Below are positions 1 to 10,900 of a DNA stretch of 64,000 nt, piece by piece. Each line of letters opens with the position of its first letter. Position 1 is the stretch's first letter. The DNA comes from Phallusia mammillata. Lineage: Eukaryota > Chordata > Ascidiacea > Phlebobranchia > Ascidiidae. The stretch is from contig QLIY01000493.1 of assembly GCA_003260075.1 (NCBI GenBank), positions 47,274-111,273 of the forward strand, written 5' to 3'. Below the pieces are notes generated by a model. The model saw only the letters and a program-made list of their open reading frames with translations, made no database searches and was not told the origin of the DNA. The position numbers and the translations under genes were made by a program.

Positions 1-573
1 TGGTTTGTTCCAGAATATCGCTTGAGCTGCTAAACGGTTTTCGGCATGTGAAAAAAATGAAAAGCAAAAGGGAGATAGGGGTCGTAAAAAAGTATAAATT
101 GTACTTAAACTGTTAATTGGTTCGAAAAATAATGTGAGAATATAACAGCTTTAAATGAAACAAGCGTATCCCGCTGGTGTGATAATGCAGCAAAGTTCAC
201 CATTAGTAGCAGCCTTAAGCGATTACATTGATTTGTATATTTCGCCGTGAAGTCCTCAGGCAATACCACACACAACTTAATAATACACAATCTATCGATC
301 AATACGCGCACCACAAACACAAAACAAATACCACAGAGTACGTGAGAAACCGTTGCGCCTCAACAAAGGTTTCAAAAAATATTACTGCCAAAATTGACGA
401 GACTTCAAATGAATACAATTTATTGCAAAATGTTTTAACAATGGCTGTTAATGTAATCAGTAGAAAGTTGCCTTTTTAGATGACTTGGTACTGTAACTAT
501 ATCATCACACCAAATTAAGTGAATAGTTTTATGCACTGTGCTCTATAAACAGGATTTTATGCTAAGGTTAAGG
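1..573. other. No gene seen
   Basis: AT-rich sequence with short frames only. It may hold the 3' UTR or a further exon of the minus-strand USP53/54-like gene, but nothing specific can be shown. Confidence 0.4.
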
Positions 574-810
574 CGGTGGGTCCCAATCTTTTTCCACAAA
601 ATATCCCTTAACATTTCAAAACATTTTCATTACCCCCCAATATACTGCATAGTAGACGCTAAACCATACAAAGATCATTTAAAATTGGGTGTTTTATCAA
701 CTTCACAGGTTATATTTCCAAACTCAAGGTGTCTATTTACAAAGCACATGTAAAAATTAAAGTAAATTCCTTCTCAAGTTGTAAAATTTTTACCCGGTTG
801 GGAACCACTG
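574..810. repeat. hAT-type MITE, family A, copy 1
   Basis: Left end reads ggtgggtcccaatcttttt and right end ggttgggaaccactgg, imperfect inverted termini. The interior (gtagacgctaaaccata, ttttatcaacttcacagg) is shared with the element at 60373-60555. No clean target-site duplication. Confidence 0.7.
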
Positions 811-1054
811 GTTTAGTGGTTCAGGATTCACTAACCAAGTACCTTACCTGAGGTTGATTAGCCATCGGCATCGCAGAAAGCACTTTCTTCTGGGGGGGGG
901 GGACCACATGTAAAAATTAAAGTAAATTCCTTCTCTCAAGTTGTAAAATTCCTACCCGGCTTGGGACCACTGGTTTAGTGGTTCAGGATTCACTAACTAC
1001 ATAGCATACCTGAGGTTGATTAGCCATCGGCATCGCAGAAAGCACTTTCTTCTG
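744..1054. repeat. False allelic duplication with G10 spacer (assembly join 1)
   Basis: Bases 744-891 and 904-1054 are the same sequence with scattered substitutions and small indels (roughly 8-9%). Between them is a G run at 892-902, one native G plus ten. Copy 2 is the true continuation into USP exon 15. Confidence 0.88.
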
Positions 1055-1984
1055 CTCAGGAGTCAGCGAGTTGTAATACTGCCACATTTCATACATGTAT
1101 GGGTAGTAGGTGGGTGAAAACATGGCAGGGTTATACGGCATAGACATCATAGCATTATTCTGCTGCTGCCACGCTGGATACGCGAATGGGATTCCCATAG
1201 CAGAAGACGGACGTTCAGCTGTTGGGCTCTCAGTATCACTGTTCGACTTGTTGCTTCTCCTCCTAGGTGGCGCAACAGGGCCGTTTTCGGTGAGATCCTC
1301 GCTCTTTTGCGAATCTGAACTGGTACCACCGCTGTATGCTGACTTGGGTCTTTGCCTTTGGTCGTTAGCAGGTCCTCGATTTGTGTGGCGTAATCGCATT
1401 AGTTCTTTGTTGCTCATCGGAGTGGGAGTCTTCGATCTTCGGTGCTGACTTATCGGGACGACATCATTCCCCGCTTGTGGAGTAGGAGTCCTTGATCGGA
1501 AGCGATGCGAAGGATTTAAAGTCATAGTCTTCATATTGTCTTCAATCTCCCTGTCAACAGATCCGGATGAAGACTTCTTATTTATTGTTGCATCTCGGGG
1601 ATGCGGGCCACGGAGGTTTGATTCCGAAACCAACCTTCTGGGATTCCTATCCTCTGGAGGAGCACGGACATTGGGAGAAGACACATTAGGAGTCATTGTT
1701 CCCTGAGAAGGAGGACGGCGTCTTCCTTTCACCTCTACAGCATCCTCTTCATCCTCTGGTCTCTTCCACACGAAGATCTTGGTCCTCTCCTGGGAAGTTT
1801 CTCCTCCAGGATCGGAAGAGTTCGAAGGAGCCGGTGATTGTGACCGCTTGATGTCGCTCACGTTCGAGCTATTATTATTGTTGGCGTTTGACGCAACCGG
1901 TGGTTGCTTAGGAACGAGACCGACAGGAGGTCTGTATTCGGGATGGCTTCGCAGTTGGTTGTGATTTTCGTAAATCTGGTTCAC
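983..1984 (-). CDS. USP53/54: USP53/54-like exon 15: long Ser/Pro/Arg-rich C-terminal exon
   Basis: Begins [20 protein letters not shown] after a CAAAG acceptor. It contains repeated SRTPTPQ / [11 protein letters not shown] phospho-type motifs and [10 protein letters not shown] (PxxP). It ends [20 protein letters not shown] good donor (CAG/GTATGC) at 1009 allows a further exon beyond the window; reading on gives a stop at 983. Part of this exon is falsely repeated at 820-891. Confidence 0.87.
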   Translation of the reverse strand: MNQIYENHNQLRSHPEYRPPVGLVPKQPPVASNANNNNSSNVSDIKRSQSPAPSNSSDPGGETSQERTKIFVWKRPEDEEDAVEVKGRRRPPSQGTMTPNVSSPNVRAPPEDRNPRRLVSESNLRGPHPRDATINKKSSSGSVDREIEDNMKTMTLNPSHRFRSRTPTPQAGNDVVPISQHRRSKTPTPMSNKELMRLRHTNRGPANDQRQRPKSAYSGGTSSDSQKSEDLTENGPVAPPRRRSNKSNSDTESPTAERPSSAMGIPFAYPAWQQQNNAMMSMPYNPAMFSPTYYPYMYEMWQYYNSLTPEQKKVLSAMPMANQPQVCYVVSES

Positions 1985-4900
1985 CTTTGACACAGTAATA
2001 TAGAAGTTAAATGGATGATTGTCTATTAAGTCTCTACATGCATGGAAAGTCAAAACGAAATGTTTTGTCCTGTTTTGAAAACTAACAATGCGAAGAAATG
2101 ATTCGGCAGTCGATCCAAAGCATAAAGATAAAATAAATTTATTTACAGTTTTGCATTCAAGGAATAACTTTTTTCCAAGTGTATTACACATAAGTATTTC
2201 AACACTACTCATGTCATTTTAGTTCAACGAAAACTGTTGTACATATTGCTGTGTTAATATTTTTTTACGGTCCTCAAATATTCAGTAACAAAGTACTTTC
2301 GCTAGTTTGTCGCCTTCAATGTCCAAATGAAATAGAATCAAAATTTAACTTAAAACCGTAAGATTCGAATCCCTAAGATGGGTAATAATGTGAATTTTTT
2401 ATTCCTATTCAAATCAGAGGGGCCAAAAATTTCACGAGAGCTTACGTCATACACCAAAATCTGCAAGTCACTTGCTAATATGACGTCATCACCTGATGTT
2501 GTAGACTTGTGACGCCCGGTTTATCGAAGTTGATCAAGTTTTGATCATCTTTCGTTTCCATCTCTTTCACCAAATCTACTTTCCCATCTTCGTACTCGAC
2601 AGATGCCGGCACGCTATTGGTCGCCTGGGTCATGTGACGGTCGGCTTCGGTCATGCTTGAACGGTCACCGACGACTTCTTGGTCACGTGCTTTCATTCGA
2701 ATGTTTTTGCGCCGTTGCAAAATGCGCGCTTTTGCAAAAATAAAATAAAAAATGGTGACTTGTTTGTTGAAAAAAACTGTCATAGCAAAAACAAGAATTG
2801 CTCATTAAACATTTTTTTTATAAATAACCGACGTTTCGACGTCCTAAACAAGACGCCTTCAACAGGATAATAGCAAATCTTGCAAGATAAAATACACCGA
2901 GTTTGTAAACAATATTTACCTTTGTTAACACATTCGCCGTGTTTAATCCTGGCTCGAAGCATGCATTGTGTTGGGACATCCTGCATGAGTAGAACAGTTT
3001 CAATCAACTTTGTAGCTTCGAGGCAAAGCTGAAGAGCAGTGGAGTAATCCATGCGCGTGTCAGCAAGTCGACTTTGCTCAAATCGATCCTCGGCGTCACG
3101 AAGAAGCAAAACAGCTTTTTCTAAAATCAAATACGAGATTTTGCTACTTTTGTTGACAGAAATCATTTTAGCAAAATTGTGCAAATACTGAATTTTTGTA
3201 AGTTGGGAAAATTTTTTTGGCTTTGAATTAATTTGTCCATTTGCAGAAGCTAATTATTCTCTATGACAGAATTTTAATATGCCAACATATTTTGACCGCA
3301 GAATTTTTTACGCTGATTTGGGACTTTTACAACAACAGAATTGTATTCAACATTTAAAGCATACAAAACATATTGCATTACAAAAATGATGAAAATCTTG
3401 GGGGGGGGGAACGAGAGTTTGTTACATTTGTTGACAGAAATCATTTTAGCAAAATTGTGCAAATGCTGAATTTTTGTAAGTCGGAAAAACAATTTTTGGC
3501 TTTGAATTAATTTGTCCATTTGCAGCAGCTAATTATCCTTTTCTCTATGACAGAATTTTAATATGCCAACATATTTTGAACGCAAATTTTTTTACGTTGA
3601 TTTGGGATTTTTACAACAATAGAATTGTAATCAAAATTTAAAGCATACAAAACATATTGCATTACAAAAATGATGAAAATCTTTTTGCAAAATTTACAGA
3701 ACTTGAGGTATGTGGTTTAAACACTTTCAAGGCAAATAAGCACATTTGCGGCATACAGTTTGCAAATGACAAATCAAAATAGGCAAACTGTGATGTATGA
3801 CAAATTATCATTCACCCTTCCAAACACATCATGCCACACCACAACATGCAAAAAACAAAATTCTGTGGCAAATTTTGAAATGGAAAATATTTGCAGCAAA
3901 CATCAAAAATTTTTAGGTAGGTATATGATGATTTTCTTAGATTAACGTAACTTCAAAATGTGGTCAATTGCTTTGGCAAATGGTCATTCCACATTTCAAC
4001 CATGTTTTAAATGCTGAGCAATACATTTGCCTTTGTAGACAATTGTTTACAACATTACATTGAATTACACTAAAACAAAATACCTTTAGGCGATGAATTG
4101 ACATTTTCACCTTGCTTACTGACCACAGGTAAACTTGATGTAGCTTGTAGCAACTTTATTTGCGACTTAATCAAATGAGAAACTTGTTTCACATTATTGG
4201 GGTAAGATGGGGGTTTAATTGGGGCTGAGGGACTAGTAGGGCTTAGGGGTTTACTTAAAAATGGGGGTTTAGGGGGCAAGGCGGGTTTCGGTTTTGTTTT
4301 TGGAGGTTTTTGATTATTAGGTGATTGATTGGATGCATGCGAGCCTCCTGAAAAACATGCAAAAAAACTCAGTAAGCCATGCAAGCAGCAACACAAACCC
4401 ATGCAAGTGTGAGGTACCGTTCTGTACGGGGTCAGTTGGTTGTTCGGTTTTACTTTGTACTGCTTCTGGAGGATTCAGTTCAGGTTTTGTTGCTTGTTGA
4501 GGACGCTCAGCTAATGAAGGCACTGAAAATATATACATAATTTCTTTAAACTGAAATTTCTAAAATGTAAAATGTTGGCTTCATTCATTCAAAAATTACA
4601 GTTTAAGGATGGAATATTTTTTATTGCAATCATTTTGCAAAGCTTTCTGCACAATTATCGGATTAAACATTTTTTTCAACAAATGATAGTTTTATGATAC
4701 CTATACTGAAGAAATACAATATTGTTACCAGATCAGTGGTTCTCAACCAGGACCTATGGTGTGTGCATGGATGTAGGTTCACCATAAACATTGCCAAAAA
4801 ATTAGTGAGCCATTTTCATTTTTATAAAGCTCAAAATTAAGTGTGTGTTGCAAATGATTTAATTCCCTAATTTTATTGACTATTTCCCAAACTACTTGTC

Positions 4901-7900
4901 CATATTGAGGTTTATTTTTAGCAAAAAATTATCCAGACAGATCATGGGCTTTACGATTTAGTTGAGTTTGATACATGTATGTTTTGGTACGAGGCCTCAG
5001 GTCTTACAAGGTTTCCCATGGGAGGTCATGATGCCTAAAAGTTACTTTTAGGGGGCCACGGTGCATGAAAGGTTGAGAACCACTGCACTAAATACTGCTA
5101 CATCTGTATATCATACCAGGAGAAGGAACAGTTGGTCTCGAAGCAATGCTTTCTGCATGTGAACTGGCTAATGACACAGTTCCGATACTGCTAGCAGAGG
5201 TTTGTGATGTACGACGTAGTTTCGAGACAGGAGATTGGCGATCAGTTTTGTCAACTGAATTTCGGCTTGCAACATGCTGCATTGGGGGTGTTTGGTGGGG
5301 GGTCGAATTTGCTGATGAACTTGCATCCGATTGTCTGCTTGTTATCGCAAATGATGCCATGCCCTGAGATTCAACAGCGACGACTGAAACATCTTTTGTT
5401 TGTTGTTGCTGTGGGCTTTGTGAAGGTGGCAAAGGATTGGCTTCCACTTTTGGTCGTTGAATGTAAACCTAAAATATAAAGTGCATAGATTTATGACTGT
5501 CTTATGAAGTACAGTCTTTAGTTTGTTTGGAGAGATTTTAATCAAGTTACAAGTGCCACAAAAATCAGTTTTGTACTACACTATGAAAAATGACAAAATT
5601 TCTGAACGAAGTGATATTATTAAATATGGGCAGTATTTTTTGTAAGTTTATAGTAGAGACTTAATTGCTGGATTAGACATTGGCACAAGAAATATCAAGC
5701 ACAAAACAATTTAACAAGGCCAACAGAAGCTTGTTCAAAAGTTATATATTTGTGTTTTTTTATAACATATGCTTTGGAAACACGCGAAAATTTGTGCGTT
5801 TCACTGAGCTATCACAAAACATTTTTAAACCAAAAGATTCATCCGCAGCTTTTAAATTTGAAAAGGTTGGTGGACTTTTTTCAAACTTCCGAGTTTTGCC
5901 AAACCGAAGTTAACCAATACTGTATCACTATTAGGTAACTACTAACCTTTTTCCCCTGTGGATATGGTTTATACTTGGTCCACGTTGCAGGTTGTGGTTC
6001 CACGTAATGTCCGACCTTTACCCCAGTGTTCTGAGTTTTTTCTGAAGCCATTTTCCACTGAAACATCGGCTTTTTAGGCTGAACTTCAACAGGTGCTGCT
6101 TCAGAAGTTGCAGGTTTTCGAACTCGAACCACTTGCTCTGGTTGAATTGGGTTTGGCAAAGCTACTGGCAAGGGTTTAGGGGCTGACAAAACTGGGGTTG
6201 GTTTTGGGGCTGGTGGTGATTTTCCAATAGAAACAGGTTTTGGGTCTGTCCAAAAAGATCAAAGCTTTAGTTTAATTTGGCAACAGTAAAAATTTACAGT
6301 TTCTTTGAAGAAAAGATAAGTTTTTTTTTAATACATGCTTTTTTTAATAGTTCTTTGTTATAATAGTGGAATAAAAGAAAGAGCATTTATAGCAGAAACT
6401 GCCTAAAAGCACAGCCACAAAATTTAAAGCATTAGAAACTGCAATGTTTAAACCACATGATGGTTGGCTTTTCAGTCCAATTTGTAATTTTAAATTTCAA
6501 AAGATGCTTGTTGACATGTTTTATGCCCATCATCATCGTAAAACATGTTTCTCAATAGATATTTGAAATCTGATTCATCACCCAAGGTCTATAAGGCTGT
6601 GTGGATGATGAGGTAAGACACGACACATGACATTGATAAACAGAGCAGACTACACAAGAGCAAATATCACACACGACTGTATGTCAACATATAGACAAAG
6701 CAAATATTACGTACCTGATTTAACAGCCGATTTCTTTCCATGTGATTTTTCAACTGGTCTAGTTGAGGCTTGGTGGGGTTGTACAATATGTTGGGGAGGT
6801 TTTGATTCTGGTTTGCTACGAGCGGGAGGAGCCGTTGGGATTGACGTCGCTTGCATTGATTCAGTACCGGAGTTTTCTTCTTCCGCAAAACTTGCTGAGT
6901 CGCTGCTCAAGGAATCCACTTCTGCAAGTCATGGTACAAGCTTTACGTGAAATACATATTTTAAACAGAGAATTATAATTTCCAAGCATGCCTTGTTATA
7001 AACCACAAAGTTATGCCCTAGAATGTAACACTTACTCATACTTCATTGAATTATGTGTCAGTGTAAGGGTATTCAGCATTAAACAAATTAACAAACAGAA
7101 TGTATTGTCAAAGCAATATGTGCTCAAAGTATTTTTTACCTGAAAAATCAAATACATTTTACTGATCCTCAGAAATATTTTTTCTGTTCTATGAAGTAAC
7201 ACCTCAAAAGTATACATCAGACATAATAAAACTATTTATAACACCAGGTATTCAATCGAAAGTACAAATTTTACTGTAGTCACCTTTAACCGGTGGAATA
7301 TTGGAGGCATAGTCATAACCTCCATTCAATTGATCCATATAGCCAGGTAACATAGTAATGTCCTTTGGTGCTGTAGCATTGCTTATGGTGGTGGCATTAG
7401 GATTGGCATAGAGGAGTAGCAGGGGTTGGTGGTGTCCCTTGATGCATTTGTCCACTACATTTATCCAACGCTTGCCAACCTGTAGAAGCCGAACAAATCT
7501 TTAACAATTTGTGAAGGTAATGTTTTCATCTTTGTTTGTATTTGCAAATGCAATATTCTTTGCAAACATAAAATAGAGGCAGTAATAACTTAAATCACTA
7601 AGTAAATAATAAAATTTAATCCACATATAAGATACAACCATATTATATATGAGGCCAAGAAAATGGGAAGGTTGCAATTTAAAAAATAAACTTGAAACGG
7701 AGTTATAGAATCAGTGATTCTGTTTTGACCAAGAAATTTATCGTCTATTGGTTTTACTGTTATATGAATGAAAAGGCAAACAGTTATCGTCAGTTTAAGC
7801 ACTGCTGTTGGTGGTTTTGAGTCATTATTAAAACTGTCATTTTGAAACAAAATTGGAATGTCATTAAGACGCTACCTTACCAAATCACAAAATTATAATA

Positions 7901-10900
7901 TACAATGTAGTTACCAATAAACTCCACCCAGAATGTCAACAGAACATGCCCTGCTACCAAAAATTAAATAAAAACAAAGTAAAAATGGTTTTCAGAAATT
8001 TCTTACTAGAAGTAGGTAAATCACAGTACGCCAGGCCCATTGAAGGCGCTATACCGAATCAGCCGGTCACCAAGCATTCACCACCATATGGCAAGGCGTA
8101 GGCTAGAAAAATCTAGCCTGCGGTGGGATTCGAACCCACGACAGGAGTCTTTCCGGGACTCGCGCTCTACCAACTGAGCTACACAGGCTCAGTGGAGAAT
8201 CCGCCGAAAGTCGAATCACAAGCACCGTTGCCTGCCTCGTATGCTGCACATGTCAGCTTCGTAGTAGGGGATCGCCAGATTGACCAGTATCAGTTAAGAT
8301 GAACATAAATTCATAACTGGGATCAGCCCTGAAGCGTCTATGCAGACCAGCGATCACGGCACACTCATATATAAATCACAGTACGCCAGGCCCATTGAAG
8401 GCGCTATACCGAATCAGCCGGTCACCAAGCATTCACCACCATATGGCAAGGCGTAGGCTAGAAAAATCTAGCCTGCGGTGGGATTCGAACCCACGACAGG
8501 AGTCTTTCCGGGACTCGCGCTCTACCAACTGAGCTACACAGGCTCAGTGGAGAATCCGCCGAAAGTTAGGTAATTTAGAAAATATGAACAAATGTTTTGC
8601 TCACAGATTCAATTCAGTTTTGAAGTCAATCAAATCAACAAGAAACCAAATACATGTCATGATGTCACAAAACAATGGTAGAGTTGCATTCAGAATGTTT
8701 AAAAGATTTTAAAAGAGAACTAATTTACAACCAGGCTGCAGCATAAAATGACAACCATACTACACAAACTAGGTTTATAGATGCTGCTGAAACACTAACA
8801 GTGCAGAAAAACTGTTGAAAACAATAACAACTTATCGTTGCAGAGACCACTTACCTCAGATACTTGAGCGTCATCGAAATAAACCCACTTTCGAAGCTTT
8901 GTGTGGAAGAAGAAGGTTGAGTAATGTTTTCCGTAGTAACATACCATCCCGACGAGATATAGTTCCATCTGACTTGCACGTTCATCAACCACAGTATGAA
9001 ATAACTGAACAAAATCAATTATTGCATATTACAGTTCTGAAAACTGACAACCATAAGCAAATAAAAGCAGAGACATTAACATTGCATTGTGTAAAACAGA
9101 AATAATTACAGGTTGTAAAAAACATGTTTAAAAAAATGCTACATTAGTAAAAAACAAATTTCTGCTGATATATATACAGGGTTGCCGTCGACATGAAACC
9201 AAAAATAAGGACAACCGAAAAATTAACTTTTCATAGGGGGGGGGGCTAAAAAACATGTTTAAAAAAATGCTGCATTAGTAAAAAACAAATTTTCTGCTGA
9301 TATGTATAGCATAGTACAATGTCAACATTATTAAATATATAATTAATTTCAAGTATGCAATAAACATAAATAGACAAAGAATCATCAGAAAAGATTACAG
9401 ATAATAATATATTACCACAATATGCTTAAATATTGGAGAAGTAATTGATTTGTCAAGTCTATATATATTTCCACCCACTCTTATATATGATAAGTAGAAA
9501 TTAATCCTTCTCACAAGTGGGTAGACATGAATATTTCATCACTTTTTACAGGTCAAATGCAGACACCACTTTCATAGCACATGAAAGTCAAGTGGATATG
9601 AAAAAATCACTGTAAGGTCAAGGCCATTTTTGCCCTTTGTGGAATAAATGAAAATGTATTGTAAAAAGTATAGAGTTAAAACTATGTCTTTATTTAAGTG
9701 TGAGGTATGTGGGTCATTTAACACTGTTACAAACAAAACATGCAACCCTAATTCTACTAATATACTTTTCAATTCCATTTAAACCCCTTAAGGAATCGGT
9801 TTGTTGACCGTTGCTTTGTTAAAAGCTTTCAAAACAAATTAGCTGAAACTACAACTCACATCAGCCAAGCGCAGCGTGGTGCCAAGGGCATGGACGAGAT
9901 CAATAATGTTTTGTACTTGTGGTACCTCGCTATCCCACACAATGCCAATCGACACTACATCAGGGCAATTCATCAACACCTTCCTCATGTCAACTCGAGC
10001 TCCACACTCACTCTGTCAAATAGAAATGGATTTTAGAATACAGTTTAATTATGTTTTAGACAGTGCACACTGTTGGCATGGTTTCATCAGTGCAGCTTGG
10101 TCTCATCAGTGCAGCTGGTGACAAGACATTGACCACATAGGATAATGTAGCAAGATTAAGCATATTTGATAGTTTGTAAATGAGGGAAACACAAAAATCA
10201 CACTGTTTCATAGTACATGGTTTGTCTGCAACCAACACACTATGGAATTTGTATGTGTGTTACTACCCATGAGTTCCTACATAATTAGCGATTGGTTGCA
10301 ATGATATACTTGATCATTATAACATGGTTTTTATTAAAGGATGTCATCGAAGTAAAAAAACTTTTTAATGACTATGCAAAGCTACTTTCTTTAAAAAGGG
10401 TCAACAAACAAATACATATCTATGAAGCCATATTTTTTATTTTGTGATTAAATATAAATTAAATAAAAATCACTGTTAACCTTGCATAAGTTATAAGGGA
10501 TTTTACATTGCATCAAAGTCATTTGATCAGATAACAAGAAAATGGTTTTGAAACCATCGATCTAAAATATCAGTTTCATGTCACCAAAATAGGTAGTTAT
10601 ACACTTGACCTTGGCAATTACTGTCTGGTGGAGACAAATGCAAAACTAAGTTGAAACGCCCCTAGGGAAATTGATGAAGGCTGTTTGACTGCAGATGTGT
10701 GTCTCATGCACTTATTTTATTAGTTTTACTAGCACAACATAGATATATTGACCACAACTTTATGAAGTTGTAGCTAATAAAGTGCAAACAGCTGTGGCGT
10801 CAAGCAAAACGTCTTTATGACAAAAGTTTTCTCTATTTATGCAACTAATTGATTTTTTTGACAAATGCGTTTTATAACGAAAAGTTTTATTTCTTACCTT

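Larger units (their letters stand above)
8013..8573 (-). mobile_element. tRNA-derived SINE doublet with target-site duplication
   Basis: Two 195-bp units that look identical (8017-8211 and 8372-8566) flank a 160-bp middle. The whole is bounded by the direct repeat taggtaa (8013-8019 and 8567-8573). On the minus strand each unit starts with a tRNA-like head, followed by a body that recurs, without the head, at 27240, 29730 and 50630. It lies in a USP intron. Confidence 0.82.

Noticed and set aside
8116-8543. Two genuine tRNA genes
   Set aside because: The anticodon arm is offset, base 33 is C, and both sit as heads of a SINE with target-site duplication.
8017-8566. CRISPR-like or LTR repeat array
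   Set aside because: Only two units, eukaryotic context, and tRNA-like heads with a short duplication identify a SINE.
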